Shown: piece after piece, positions 37,403 through 48,700 of the stretch
How the letters are laid out: the number at the start of each line of letters is the position of its first letter
Position numbering within the stretch: position 1 is the first letter of the stretch
DNA from: JAJPKK01 sp963844635
GTDB lineage: Bacteria > Pseudomonadota > Alphaproteobacteria > Rhizobiales > Xanthobacteraceae
Direction: 5' to 3'
DNA: 64,000 bases
NCBI GenBank assembly: GCA_963844635.1
Contig: CAWJPD010000001.1
Span: 186,001 to 250,000, forward strand
Notes under the pieces: model-generated
Told to the model about the DNA's origin: nothing
The model's input: only the letters and a program-made list of their open reading frames with translations
The model's database searches: none
Translations under genes and position numbers: made by a program

Positions 37403-38191
37403 ATGCAATTTCTTTCCGCCCTGCAACCGCTCTATATCCTGACCGGCTTCGCCGTCGGCGTTCTCGTTGGCATGACCGGAGTCGGTGGCGGTTCGCTGAT
37501 GACACCGGTCCTCATTCTGCTGTTCGGCGCGCATCCCGCAGTCGCGGTGGGTACCGACCTCACGTTCGCTGCCGCCACCAAGACCCTCGGTACGCTCGTT
37601 CACGGAGCGGCGCGGACGATCGAATGGGGCATCGTCGGCCTGCTGGCGATCGGCAGCCTCCCAGCGACAGTTGCAACGCTGCTTGTCCTGTCGAGATTTG
37701 ACCTTGGCGGTTCGGCAGCCCGTGGATTCATCACGTGGATGCTGGCCATCACCCTTTTCGCCACCTCGATCTTTCTGCTCTCGGCCGACACCCTCCGCGA
37801 GCGCTACGCCGACCGCCTCGCCGACCTCGATCCTAGGAAAGCGCGATGGCTGACGGTGCTGCTTGGTCTCGCGGTGGGTGTCCTTGTCACCTCGACATCG
37901 GTGGGAGCGGGTGCCGTCGGCGTCACGGTGTTGCTGCTGCTGCATCCGAAAATGCCGATTGCCCGCATCGTCGGGTCCGATATCGCTCACGCCGTCCCAC
38001 TGACGGTGGTAGCGGGCATCGGCCATTGGATGTTGGGATCGGTCAATTGGATGCTATTGGGGGACCTTCTGTTCGGCTCCTTGCCTGGGGTCGTCATCGG
38101 CAGCTACGTGGCCGGCCGTGTTCCCGATGGCGTGATCCGTATCGCGCTTGCTTTCGTGCTGATGGTGGTGGCGATCAGATTGGCGCTTTGA
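37403..38191 (+). CDS. TSUP (TauE/SafE) family membrane transporter
   Basis: 262 aa with about eight hydrophobic segments. The start MQFLSALQPLYILTGFAVGV is followed by LVGMTGVGGGSLMTPVLILL, the signature of the TSUP family, and repeated in the second half as LVTSTSVGAGAVGVTVLLLL. These proteins export or import small anions such as sulfite or sulfonates. The internal ATG is chosen because the upstream part of the long open frame overlaps rmlA on the other strand and is not protein-like. The frame is complete and undamaged, unlike its neighbours. A substrate cannot be inferred. Confidence 0.9.
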   Translation: MQFLSALQPLYILTGFAVGVLVGMTGVGGGSLMTPVLILLFGAHPAVAVGTDLTFAAATKTLGTLVHGAARTIEWGIVGLLAIGSLPATVATLLVLSRFDLGGSAARGFITWMLAITLFATSIFLLSADTLRERYADRLADLDPRKARWLTVLLGLAVGVLVTSTSVGAGAVGVTVLLLLHPKMPIARIVGSDIAHAVPLTVVAGIGHWMLGSVNWMLLGDLLFGSLPGVVIGSYVAGRVPDGVIRIALAFVLMVVAIRLAL

Positions 38192-38840
38192 GCGGGTTCA
38201 TTTGGGTCATGCCCGCCGAAGCACTGGGGGCAGAGAGCAGCACTGAACGCCCGAGCGCCCCTTCAAGGGTCTCGTGGAAACAGGTGCGCTAGTCGACCCC
38301 GCCAGCTTTGCGGGCCAGACTGCTCGGCATCAATAGGCGATCGGCCTGCCGTTGGAATTGCTGCTCGGCTTCATCGGTATGCGCACCAGCTTGGCCTTGG
38401 GTGAGACGGGGAGAAGCTCGGCGTTAAAGATCGCCCTTAGTCGACGCGGAAGGACGCGTCCTATAGCTTCCGGAGACGCCGCTACCGGACGGTTACCCAT
38501 CCAGTGGCACCGTCACACCGGAGAATGGTTCTAGCATCGCGGTCTGACCCTCTCCGAAGCGATCGACACGTTTAGGTCCAATGGATTGCTCCATCCCGGT
38601 TGAATACCGCAAGTCGGCCGCCCCTCGGTACCCACCGGATGGATACCGCTCGACTGCGACACGCGTTTGATCGCCGCGGCGGGTATGAAGTGGGTTGGTC
38701 TCGAGTCGCAATTAGAGAAAGTTCCTCTGTTTTTGGAACAATCGCTCTGCTATCCTGTCTCGTAATTCAAACCGGAGCCGCATGATTTACTATCCAGATC
38801 ACAAATTGGTTAGATGATACGCGCTATCGGCGTAACACAA
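38192..38840. other. no supported gene
   Basis: About 650 bases. Only short frames without start signals or motifs were seen. Confidence 0.45.
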
Positions 38841-39296
38841 TCAGTTTGGATCACTGACCGCATTGCGACTGCTAATTTCAGCTTCACACTTCTGCGCCCA
38901 CACACAATAACTTTCGTCAATTGAAATGATTGCGCAAGTTACCGATTCAGAAGCCGTGTTCACGTTTGAGGGTGACATGAGCTTGTGGCATTTCTCCACG
39001 ACTTCCTGAGAATAGGATTTTCGGGCGTCGCAGCGCTGTCGAAGATAAAGGCAGCCTGAAACCTGCGCATCAGTTGTCTTTAGAGACGGTTCCGTACGGC
39101 GTGCAATGTTGGCAGGCTTTTCAGGCTTTGGTGCGCTGCGTTGCGCCTTCAAGGTACCTTCGAGGGTACGGAGCCGTGACTCCACGTCGATAAGACGTCT
39201 TCGCAGCGTCTCGATCTGATTCTGTAACAGAATATCTTGCCCTGCAGCGGGGAAAGTCATTAAAAAAGTCAAACAAAGTAAGCTGACCAGGCGCAA
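38841..39296 (-). CDS. secreted hypothetical protein with coiled coil
   Basis: A signal peptide-like start (LRLVSLLCLTFLMTFPAAGQ) is followed by a heptad-rich helix (NQIETLRRRLIDVESRLRTL). The Cys-containing C-terminal part (GCLYLRQRCDARKSYSQEVV, KCHKLMS, TCAIISIDESYCVWAQKCE) has six cysteines that could pair in the periplasm. The TTG start at 39296 is chosen because AGGCGG lies seven bases upstream; an earlier TTG at 39362 is open too. No family recognised. Confidence 0.5.
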   Translation of the reverse strand: MRLVSLLCLTFLMTFPAAGQDILLQNQIETLRRRLIDVESRLRTLEGTLKAQRSAPKPEKPANIARRTEPSLKTTDAQVSGCLYLRQRCDARKSYSQEVVEKCHKLMSPSNVNTASESVTCAIISIDESYCVWAQKCEAEISSRNAVSDPN

Positions 39297-39848
39297 ACGC
39301 GTCCGCCTATGTCCCGCTAAGCCGGCTGTATTCTGAGGGTGCCTGACCGAGGCAAGAGGCAAGGTGCCGCTCCGGGATCACATGCACATTTCGGTTCACA
39401 TAGCAGTTATCGGGGTTTCAGGTTACGAATTTCCGATCGGTCAAACGCTTCATTTGGAACCACAACCCCTTCATAAAGAAAGAGCCTATGCTGTTTTTTT
39501 CTTTGTGTCCAGCAATGGCGAACCGACTGGGCTCGGTGCTAGCGGTGTCGATCCCGATGGCATCCGCCGCCTGGGTGCGCGAGCGGATGAACCTCTAATA
39601 CGTTTTATCAACTGTCGTAAAGCAAGTGTTAATCCAACAATTGTCCATGCGACACAACTCTCAGAACGGTCCACCGCGACGTGATGTCGTTGGATTTTGA
39701 CTACGACACATCAGCTGCTGCGTGGGGGCCACCGGAAAGCGGTGCAGCGGCATCGGCCACCGAACGGCGGCCGTATCATCGGCGGCCCAAGGATGTCACC
39801 AACCGAAACGGCAGCGCTGAAACTCAGCTTGCGCTTTACCCGCCCCGT
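39297..39848. other. no supported gene
   Basis: An open plus-strand frame (39364-39684) contains AVFFFVSSNGEPTGLGASGV, but no family or start signal supports it. The rest is unassigned. Confidence 0.35.
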
Positions 39849-39922
39849 TCATGACGTTGGTAATTGTCGGGTCACAACTCGCAAAGTAATCCAGCCGACA
39901 ACAAGGCCTGCGAGCGCAGCAA

Positions 39923-41339
39923 AGAGCTATGGCCGGAAGTTGGTGACGGAGCGAATCGGGAGGCGGCATATCGTGGGGGTGCTTGAAGCCTCCACTTCTC
40001 CATCGAAGGAGTGATATGCCGTGTCTGACGATAACGTGGTCAAACTGATTCATCCAGGAGCCGTTGACGACCAACTCACCGATATCCTGAGGCAAGGGGC
40101 GCGCGTTCTGCTGGCGCAAGCGGTGGAAGCCGAGGTCGCGGATTTTCTCGCCAGGCACGGGGAGTTCAAGACTGAGGACGGCCGTCAACGGGTTGTGCGC
40201 CACGGCCATCTGCCTGAACGCGAGGTCATGACTGGGATCGGCGCTGTCGCGGTCCGCCAGCCGCGTGTGCGTGATCGTGAAGCAGCGGCCGACGACCCCC
40301 GCCGCATTCGTTTCACACCCGCGATTTTGCCGCCCTACATGCGGCGCTCGAAGTCGATCGAGACGCTGCTGCCGATCCTCTACCTGAAGGGCATCTCGAC
40401 CGGCGATTTTTCCGAAGCGCTCGCGGCCTTGCTGGGCAAGGATGCGCCGGGGCTGTCTGCGACAGCGATCGTCCGCCTCAAGGAGGGGTGGCTTGATGAG
40501 CATGATGCTTGGCAGAAGCGCGATCTGTCGGCAAAACGCTACGTGTATGTGTGGGCCGACGGCATCTACCTGCAAGCGCGGCTCGAAGATGAGAAGCAGT
40601 GCATCCTGGTGCTGATCGGCGCAACGCCGGAGGGGCGCAAGGAGCTGATCGGCTTCACCGATGGCATGCGTGAAAGTGCGCAGGATTGGCGCGAACTGCT
40701 GCTCGATCTGAAACAGCGCGGCCTTGATATGCGGCCGGAGCTGGCGATCGCCGACGGCGCGCTCGGCTTCTGGAAAGCGGCCGGCGAAATCTGGCCGGCG
40801 ACGCGCGAGCAGCGCTGCTGGGTGCACAAGACCGCAAACGTGCTTGCCAAGCTGCCGAAGAGCCAGCAATCCAAGGCCAAACGTGCCCTACAGGAGATTT
40901 GGATGGCCGAGACGAAGGCCGACGCCGAGGTTGCATTCGATGCCTTCATCGAGAGCTACCGCGTGAAATACGAGAAGGCCGCCGAATGCCTGAACAAGGA
41001 CCGGGATGTGCTGCTGACTTTCTACGATTTCCCGGCTGAACATTGGAAACATTTGCGGACGACAAACCCGATCGAAAGCACGTTTGCCACGGTGCGCCAC
41101 CGAACTGTCCGTTCGAAGGGATGTTTATCGAATCGTACCGCGCTTGCCATGGTCTTCAAACTTGTCGAGGCCGCGCAAAACAGTTGGCGACGCCTCGACG
41201 GCAACAACCAGTTGCCAAAACTCATTCTCGGTGTGAAATTCACCGACGGGCTTGAGGTCATCGCCAAGTCGACCGACCTTCAGTCCACAACCGCCGCCGC
41301 CTGACCGATCAGGCCATCACCAAAAATCGGCCATAGCTC
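39923..41339 (+). mobile_element. complete IS256-family element with 9-bp target duplication
   Basis: Inverted ends GAGCTATGGCCG (left from 39924; right, complement, to 41339) are flanked by the direct repeat GCGCAGCAA at 39914-39922 and 41340-41348. A 9-bp duplication is within the 8-9 bp usual for IS256. It interrupts the VanZ-like gene. A truncated relative lies at 22681-23175. Confidence 0.93.
40021..41304 (+). CDS. IS256-family (mutator type) transposase, 427 aa
   Basis: A GTG start 11 bases after AAGGAG. The N-terminus VSDDNVVKLIHPGAVDDQLT is followed by GHLPEREVMTGIGAVAVRQP and the DDE triad: YVYVWADGIYLQARLEDEKQ (Asp), PELAIADGALGFWKA (Asp) and TNPIESTFATVRHRT (Glu). QRCWVHKTANVLAKLPKSQQ is the C-x2-H segment of the family. 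Full length and undamaged, so the element is probably active, in line with its clean target duplication. Confidence 0.95.
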   Translation: MSDDNVVKLIHPGAVDDQLTDILRQGARVLLAQAVEAEVADFLARHGEFKTEDGRQRVVRHGHLPEREVMTGIGAVAVRQPRVRDREAAADDPRRIRFTPAILPPYMRRSKSIETLLPILYLKGISTGDFSEALAALLGKDAPGLSATAIVRLKEGWLDEHDAWQKRDLSAKRYVYVWADGIYLQARLEDEKQCILVLIGATPEGRKELIGFTDGMRESAQDWRELLLDLKQRGLDMRPELAIADGALGFWKAAGEIWPATREQRCWVHKTANVLAKLPKSQQSKAKRALQEIWMAETKADAEVAFDAFIESYRVKYEKAAECLNKDRDVLLTFYDFPAEHWKHLRTTNPIESTFATVRHRTVRSKGCLSNRTALAMVFKLVEAAQNSWRRLDGNNQLPKLILGVKFTDGLEVIAKSTDLQSTTAAA

Positions 41340-41628
41340 GCGCAGCAAGGGCGTCGACCACAAAATCGGATAGACGTGCGTGTCGCCCAGGAATAAAGAT
41401 CTGCATAATCTCAAGACCAGCGCAAAATATCACCCCTCCTACACTGAAGACCAACCGAGCTCGCGGATATCCGAGGCCGAAAGCCACGGCGTTGACAAAG
41501 AAGGCACCCGCGTGTTCGAAGTTGTGCGGGACGGGCGCTGTTGGGCGCAGGGTCGGGGGAATTACTGTCACGACGACAATACCAACGAGCATGCACCAAG
41601 CGACCATTCGAACGAGAAATCGCGTCAT

Positions 41629-42058
41629 GTCTCTCCGGATTAGAGTGGATTCGACTACCGTAGTGGACCTTATCTAGCCGATTTTCGAAAACAGATGGAT
41701 CAGTTGATCGATCGTCTCGCGAAATCTGCCTCTCAGCGATCCGGCGTAGCTCAAGGAAGTTGGTAAAATATGATCTCTTGATGGCGAAGCAGTGAAAATC
41801 AGTAATCACAGTATGGTCAGCCCGACCCGCAGTTTCCTTGCTATCTTCGGACGGGCGAGGGCGATTCTAGACAACGCACCATGTTAAGTGAATTGTTTTG
41901 GGAAAGAGATTGACTTTGAGTTTACACGGCTCGTGGGCCTACCCCGCGTGCGTGGCTGTGATGCAGGACGAACCGCGGTGGACTTCGCGATGATGCCGGG
42001 CCACCAGCTGGAAAACAAATGCCCCCGTTCGGTGGTCGCTCCTGTTCCAATTCGTAGT
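41629..42058. other. no supported gene
   Basis: Upstream of the VanZ-like start; it likely carries that promoter. AT-rich bases around 41640-41800. No ORF with motifs. Confidence 0.4.
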
Positions 42059-42659
42059 TCAGACGGCCACCTGCTTCCGCTTCCTACGCCAGCCGAGCAG
42101 GCCTAAGGCGACTAGACCGGTAGCGAAGAGGGGAAGCGCCGCTGGGATCGGTGCCGGTGAAACCGAAACATTATCGAGCGCCATGAATCCCGGATCGTCC
42201 TGGAATCCAAATGTAAGAGTGTCTGAACCGGTGGCGATTACACTAAAAATATATTGGGTCCACACGCCGCCGGTGTTCGGATCAGTTTGCTCGGTTTGAT
42301 CGAGCAGCGGCGTTCCGTTAAAGCTCACGGTAAATTCGCTAGGGTCATCACCAACGGCGTTAAGCCAGTAGGAAAGCTGCAATTGCTGGCCCGCGACGTC
42401 GGAAAATGCTTGGCTCAAGTAGCCCATAGAACCTGCAGTCCCTAAGAGTGCGAAGTGAGTTTCCCTCCTGAGCCGAATAGACAAATGGTCCTGGGTACAC
42501 ATTTGTAAAAGTCCCGATGTTAACGGGTGTCCACCCAGTGAAGTCGCCGGTCTCGAAGCTTCCATTTACAATGTATGGAGACGCTACGGCCGTTGCCGCA
42601 GGCGCCAGCGCGAAGCTTGCAAGCGTCAGCGCCACCGACAAATATTTTAAACATGGCAT
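42059..42659 (-). pseudogene. PEP-CTERM-like sorted surface protein, one frameshift
   Basis: ATG at 42659 starts a signal peptide (MPCLKYLSVALTLASFALAP, cut near AVASP). The body begins YIVNGSFETGDFTGWTPVNI, typical of carbohydrate-binding-like jelly-roll secreted proteins. After a shift near 42455 it continues GTAGSMGYLSQAFSDVAGQQ, DPSEFTVSFNGTPLLDQTEQ and MALDNVSVSPAPIPAALPLF, then a hydrophobic span and RRKRKQVAV. The C-terminal tripartite signal (PAPIPAALPLF, hydrophobic, basic) is the exosortase recognition type. No exosortase gene is in the window. Confidence 0.78.
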
Positions 42660-43601
42660 GCGTTTCCCCAGTCCAGCCCATTCGCGCCGAATCGCACCAC
42701 GGTATTTGCCGAAAGTCGGCCTTGCAAGCTGGGCGGGCGAACAATCCACAGGAGGAAGGCGCTGTCTCATCCACGGGCCGGCGCGCTTTCTCTGGCAGCT
42801 AAGAACCCGCTGCGCGTTCAGGAACTGGGAGCGCGCTTTTTGCCGTGAACAGAATGGCCGCCTCTTCGACCAGCTCGCCAATTCCGCCGGCGACCGCTAC
42901 CGCACGTATCTTCGTCACTCCTTCGTGTCTTATAGACCAAATCCTTCGCTCGCCGGCACTCGGAATCGGCCAAGCGCTTCGATAATGGTCATTTCTCTTT
43001 GTGTACCTGAGGGTTAGCTGGTGACAGGCCAAAAAGTCCCGCTGACTTAGGAGTTGATGCTAGAATTTCTTAACGGCGTCGGATCGAACCTGCGTAAAAA
43101 TTTGAGCGGTTCACGTGGCCACTCGATGCGTTATGCGCTCCCCATCATGCTCTTCGCTACCCTATTTGGACTGCGCTTCAAAGCACTGACCCTCCTGCCC
43201 GCGTCCTTGCTCTGTTTGCTGCCGTGAGCTTGGCTTCCATGCAAGCGGGCTATCTGGTTGGCGTCTTGGTACGGTGCTCGCCTCACGGAAAACGTCTGAA
43301 CGCGAATCAAACGGTAAACGGAAACGCGTCCGCGAAACTAAACTGAGATATGTCGGTGCCGCATGAGTGAGGCAGGTTCGAAGACGAGTGGCCGAATCCC
43401 ATCGCCCCGACCGGAGGTCGCCTGTAGCCGTTGCGGCGACGTTACCGAGAAATCCGAGGTCACTGGACCAGTCCCCAACAAACCTTGGTTCGAGTAAGCA
43501 CCCCAAATCAGGAAGAGGCAAACCTGAGGCCGGTTATATGAGCGGCAGGATTACCAAATTCAGTGAGCGCCGTTTTGCGAGAGAGCTACTTGAGGCTTCA
43601 C
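42660..43601. other. long stretch without a recognised gene
   Basis: About 940 bases. A minus-strand frame at 42799-43032 has IRAVAVAGGIGELVEEAAIL, which is protein-like but too short to assign; it may be a pseudogene scrap. Nothing else stands out. Confidence 0.4.
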
Positions 43602-44198
43602 TCAAACACCAAGTGCGTTCGCGCCATTACGACGGCGTCGCATCAATAGTCCGGCTCCGGCAATCACACTTCCAAATAAAATCAAAGTACCCGGCAAAGG
43701 CGTAATGAGACCTCCGATAGGCGAAGCACCACTCAATTGTACCGTCGTAACAGCGATACCAAAGGTCGCTGGGGCAGGCGCAAAAAGTTGCAGGAAATAG
43801 TCAACGCCAGAGAAAAATCCTGAAATCGGCGCAACCGCAGTGTTGTTGGCATATTGCAGAGGTATTACTGCCGGCCCGCTTGGGGAACTTTGAGTCACTT
43901 CAAATTGAACATACGGATATCCAGATCCCGTATTTACGTCCACAGTGGTATTGGTACCGGCAGAACTCGGGGAAACTGTGAACTCTAGGTACGTCGGGGT
44001 TGTGTCACCAGCACCGGCGTATCCACCTAGTCCCGTCGTTCCATCCACCACACCCACTACGGGATTGCCTGAAGTGGCCCCGCTCATATTAGCGTCGGTC
44101 ACGACCGTCACGGTCGCAGCACGCACTGGAACACATAAAAAGAAAAATGCAGACACAACCAAAGCGACACCCGGCAATCTGCGTCCAGACATATGCAT
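43602..44198 (-). CDS. PEP-CTERM-like sorted surface protein, 198 aa
   Basis: Signal peptide RRLPGVALVVSAFFFLCVPV, cut near VRA. The mature part is Gly/Thr/Ser-rich with few charged residues (VVTDANMSGATSGNPVVGVV, GYAGAGDTTPTYLEFTVSPS). It ends with the anchor ITPLPGTLILFGSVIAGAGL followed by LMRRRR, a PEP-CTERM-like signal that is cut and attached by an exosortase-type enzyme. The start could be 44198 or the second Met at 44192. The frame is complete. It is the second such protein within 2 kb, suggesting a shared surface role. Confidence 0.75.
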   Translation of the reverse strand: MHMSGRRLPGVALVVSAFFFLCVPVRAATVTVVTDANMSGATSGNPVVGVVDGTTGLGGYAGAGDTTPTYLEFTVSPSSAGTNTTVDVNTGSGYPYVQFEVTQSSPSGPAVIPLQYANNTAVAPISGFFSGVDYFLQLFAPAPATFGIAVTTVQLSGASPIGGLITPLPGTLILFGSVIAGAGLLMRRRRNGANALGV

Positions 44199-44353
44199 TC
44201 CTCCGTCAAACCGTATAATCTTTGATATACCAGCGCAGATTGCACTGCAAGAGGATTTTTTAACTTGAAATTAATGCTCTTCACCGCATAAGCAAAAAAG
44301 CAAAAAGGATAGCTTAAACAGTAACTTGCACGTCGATCGTTTATTGGCGTGCG

Positions 44354-45088
44354 GTGATTTTTTTCCTAGATCGCCAAGCGCCGCTTCGATCAGGAGATGG
44401 CCGAGCATCGCGCCAAACTTGCGGCGCGGGAGGGAAAGTCGTGGCGACCGGCAAAAAGACCTGGCGCAGACCGCCCGCGCCGCCGGTCGAAGGACCGCAG
44501 CCCAAGGACCAGATCAACCTGACCGACGAGGATTCGCGGATCATGCCGGTCGCGGGCGGCGGGTTTGACCAGTGCTACAATGCGCAGGCGGTGGTGGCGA
44601 CGGAGAGCCTTCTGGTGATCGCCGCCGAGGTGGTTCAGGCGCCCAACGACAAGCAGCAGATTGCGCCGATGCTCGCGAAGATCGATGCCTTGCCGGAAGG
44701 GCTTGGCCGTCCCAACACGCTGCTGGCCGACAATGGCTATTTCAGCGAAACCAATGTGATGGCGTGCGCGGCGGCAGACATCGCGCCGCTGATTGCACTC
44801 GGGCGCGAGTCCCATCATCAGTCCTGGCGCGAGCGGTTTGCCACGGCGCCCCCGGCGCCGGAAAACCCGACCCCGATCGAAGCCATGGCGTGGCGTCTGC
44901 GCACCCCGCAAGGAAAGAAACTCTATGGTTTGCGCAAGCAGACGCCCGAGCCGGTGTTCGGCATCATCAAATCGGTGCTGGGATTCCGTCAGTTTCTGCT
45001 GCGCGGGCTCGATTGTGTCCGCGGCGAGTGGAGCCTCGTCACCATGGCTTGGAACATCAAGCGGATGTACGCGCTCAGCCTCAGCTGA
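44354..45088 (+). pseudogene. IS1182-type transposase, C-terminal remnant
   Basis: The main frame reads DQINLTDEDSRIMPVAGGGF, DQCYNAQAVVATESLLVIAA, APNDKQQIAPMLAKIDALPE, LLADNGYFSETNV and FGIIKSVLGFRQFLLRGLDC. This is the catalytic C-terminal half of IS1182/IS4-like transposases (YNAQ.V......V.A......ND...L.P, LLAD.GY). The preceding part (AKRRFDQEMAEHRAKLAARE) is in another frame, so there is at least one indel near 44435. The N-terminal third is missing. Confidence 0.8.
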
Positions 45089-45777
45089 GCGCTCAGGCAC
45101 GACTTCGGTGCCCGCTGTCTACGCTTCAAGAGTGACGTCGCCGTCGCCCATCCAAGACTTGCTTCCGACTGGCGGGCTCCGCCTTTGCCGGGAGGACGTC
45201 GAACCCTCTGTCGGACTTGGCTCGGATCCGGCTGGATGAGTTGTTCTATCGCGAGATTGGTGACGATTGCGTGCCTGCGCTGTCGTGAGTGTTCCGGCAG
45301 ACGCAGGCTGGGCTCGATCTGCCGCGTTCTTAACAACGCATCTGCGTTCTCTATCCGAGCGGGAGGACGGCAACTCGCTTGCAAGTGCAATGACCTCCCA
45401 GTCCGAAGTTCCGGAGTTGGGAATGATGATGCACCATACTTCCGCTTCCCCTGCAATCTACAAGACGTAAAGGAGACGATTAAAACCTTTGGCAATTTCG
45501 AACCTCGCTGCCGGTTGCCTGAGGAATCTTAGTGCGATCGTGGCGCACTCCAGGTCAATGAAATCACTAGGATAACTCGGATCCCCATGCCGTTATGCAT
45601 CACGATGCTCAGGTACACACCGTGCGTTCGGCATTGCGAAACGGCAACCCTTCGCAGGATGAGAACCGATTCACCAGACCGCAACGAGTTGTTGGATCGC
45701 ATCTAATTGTTATCGAGAAAGAAAGATTGACGTAAGACATCATCTCCATTGTGCAACGCCGATCGCGGAGCACAGAG
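45089..45777. other. upstream region of the type I secretion locus
   Basis: About 690 bases with no supported gene. The last 150 bases are AT-rich and must hold the promoter of the large secreted protein. No operator is obvious. Confidence 0.4.
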
Positions 45778-48700
45778 ATGTCGATAACGTTGAATCCAAA
45801 GGCACAATCCATTGTCGCCACAGGGGGACAACAAATTAACGTTGCATCCCTTGTGAACGTCACCCCTAGCAGTAGCAATCCAACTTATTTGGTCGTTTCA
45901 CTGCTGGACCGCGACGAATACACCGCATCCAGCAATGGCCAGACCGGTACATTGTTAGACAATGGCCACACGATTGGCTTCAGCGACAGTATCGGCGGCG
46001 ACAGCGATACGATCGGCATCGTCTTTACTTACAACGCAGCGACTGGGCAATATACCAACTCCACGTATGGCAGTCTCTCAAACCTCGTCTATACGGCTTC
46101 CACGAATACGAATGATAACACTAGTATCTCCTTTTTTACCAGCAATAACTCCTACATCGCCAATGCTTATGCGAATAATCCCTACGACCTTCAGCAATAT
46201 TCTAGCGTATCCTACGGATCCTACACCTCGTACGTCGGCAGCGTTTCGGTCGTCACGCAACCTTCCTTTGCTGATGTGGCCGCTAGCCAAGCGACACCCG
46301 ATTCAGTTGAGGCCGCCGCACTGAGTTTTGTTGGCAAGACCTGGAATGATGAAGGGTGTTGGGTGTTAGCCAGCAACATTTCAGCCGAAGCCGGGGCCTC
46401 TTTGCCAATCACAAGCACTGAACTCAGCGTGCCCGGAGTGGCCAACGGTGAATGGATCGTGGCCTATAACGGACCGGCCGGGCAGACCGGCAATTGGCAG
46501 TCGCAGATCACGGCCGGTGAGATGGTGGTTTTCGAAACCTCGTCGGGTTCCGGACATATCACCACTGTAGTGTCTGGGTCCGGCAGTACCGCTGAGGTGG
46601 TGGACAATGCTGTTTTGGGGAACAACTCCGCAAAAGACGGCTCTGCTTCCGACATTATAATAGCCGCACCTCATCCGGCTAGCCAGGAATGGGCTCAGGC
46701 GGTCGCGGGATCAGTCGTAGTCTACGAACTCGATTGCCCGGTTATTACCGTAAATACGCCGGTCTCGACCTTAGCGTCAGGAAAGACAGAATCCGTTTCC
46801 TCGCTGTTCACGGCCGCCAATCCGGTGGCGAGTCAGGCGATCACCGAATACCAATTTTACGATACCGGCACGAACAGTGCTACGGGAAGCTTCGTAATCG
46901 GCAGCGCTGACGATGTTGCCACATCCGCGGCAAGTGCCATCACCGTAAGCGCTTCGTCCCTATCGTCCGTCGCTCTGTTGGCGGGCAACTCTGCTGGAAC
47001 CGACACGGTGGAGGTACGGGCCTACAACGGATCGTATTGGGGCGACTGGCAATCATTGACCGTCAACGTTGTCGGCAATACCGTGGCTCCGACCGTCTCT
47101 TCGGTGGCGGCCTCGGGCAGCGGCACCGGCACCGGCACCGGCGACCTCGATGCCGGGCATGTGGTGACCTTCACGGTGAACCTGAGCGAGGCGGTCACCG
47201 TGGCGGGCGGCACGCCGACCCTCACCCTCAACGATGGCGGGGTTGCGACCTATACCGGCGGTTCCGGGACCAATGCGCTGACCTTCAGCTATACGGTGGC
47301 GAGCGGACAGAACACCGCGGCGCTGGCGATCACCGGCGTCAATCTCAACTCGGCGAGCGTGACCGATGGCGCCGGCAATGCCGCCAGCCTCAGCGGCGCC
47401 GCCACCACCTTCTCGGGCCTCGCCATCGACACCGCGACCCCGACGGTGTCCTCGGTGGCGGCCGCGGGCAGCGGCATCACCAGCGGCGCCGGCGATCTCG
47501 ATGCCGGGCACGCGGTGACCTTCACGGTGAACCTGAGCGAGGCGGTCACTGTGGCGGGCGGCACGCCGACGCTGACCCTGAACGATGGCGGGGTTGCGAC
47601 CTATACCGGCGGCTCCGGCACCAATGCGCTGACCTTCAGCTATACGGTCGCAGCGGACAGAACACCGCGGCGCTGGCGATCACCGGCGTCAATCTCAACT
47701 CGGCGAGCGTGACCGACGGCGCCGGCAATGCCGCCAATCTCAGCGGCGCCGCCACCACTTTCTCGGGCCTCGCCATCGACACCGCGACCCCGACGGTGGC
47801 CTCGGTGGCGGCCGCGGGCAGCGGCATCACCAGCGGCGCCGGCGATCTCGATGCCGGGCACGTGGTGACCTTCACGTGAACCTGAGCGAGGCGGTCACCG
47901 TGGCGGGCGGCACGCCGACCCTGACCCTGAACGATGGCGGGGTGGCGACCTATACCGGCGGCTCCGGCACCAATGCGCTGACCTTCAGCTATACGGTGGC
48001 GAGCGGACAGAACACCGCGGCGCTGGCGATCACCGGCGTCAATCTCAACTCGGCGACGGTGACCGATGGCGCCGGCAATGCCGCCAATCTCAGCGGCGCC
48101 GCCACCACCTTCTCGGGCCTCGCGATCGACACGACAACCCCGACGGTGTCCTCGGTGGCGGCCTCGGGCAGCGGCATCACCAGCGGCGCCGGCGACCTCG
48201 ATGCCGGGCATGTGGTGACTTTCACGGTTAACCTGAGCGAGGCGGTCACCGTGTCGGGCGGCACGCCGACCCTCGCCCTGAACGATGGCGGCGTGGCGAC
48301 CTATACCGGCGGCTCCGGCACCAATGCGCTGACCTTCAGCTATACGGTCGCGAGCGGACAGAACACCGCGGCGCTGGCGATCACCGGCGTCAATCTCAAC
48401 TCGGCGAGCGTGACCGATGGCGCCGGCAATGCCGCCAACCTCAGCGGCGCCGCCACCACCTTCTCGGGCCTCGCCATCGACACCGTGACCCCGACGGTGG
48501 CCTCGGTGGCGGCCGCGGGCAGCGGCATCACCAGCGGCGCCGGCGATCTTGATGCCGGGCACGCGGTGACCTTCACGGTGAACCTGAGCGAGGCCGTCAC
48601 TGTAGCGGCGGCACGCCGACGCTGACCCTGAACGATGGCGGGGTTGCGACCTATACCGGCGGCTCCGGCACCAATGCGCTGACCTTCAGCTATACGGTCG

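Larger units (their letters stand above)
39849..41628 (-). pseudogene. VanZ-like membrane protein, split by IS256
   Basis: The start MTRFLVRMVAWCMLVGIVVV leads to VIPPTLRPTAPVPHNFEHAG, then FAVGLGYPRAR-type spans and EIMQIFIPGRHARLSDFVVD. The IS cuts it after DALAA. After the element, at 39913, it resumes LAGLVVGWITLRVVTRQLPT and stops at 39849. Removing the IS and one target copy joins the halves exactly as DALAALAGLVVGW. VanZ-like proteins are small (about 125 aa), have four spans, and often occur in polysaccharide or exosortase gene neighbourhoods. Confidence 0.88.

Noticed and set aside
39796..40869. 357-residue ORF antisense to the IS256 transposase
   Set aside because: Fully overlapped by the transposase, whose DDE motifs are clear. 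The antisense frame has no family motif.
47636..48562. 308-residue minus-strand ORF in the same repeats
   Set aside because: Same reason: antisense shadow, open only because of the repeated codon pattern.
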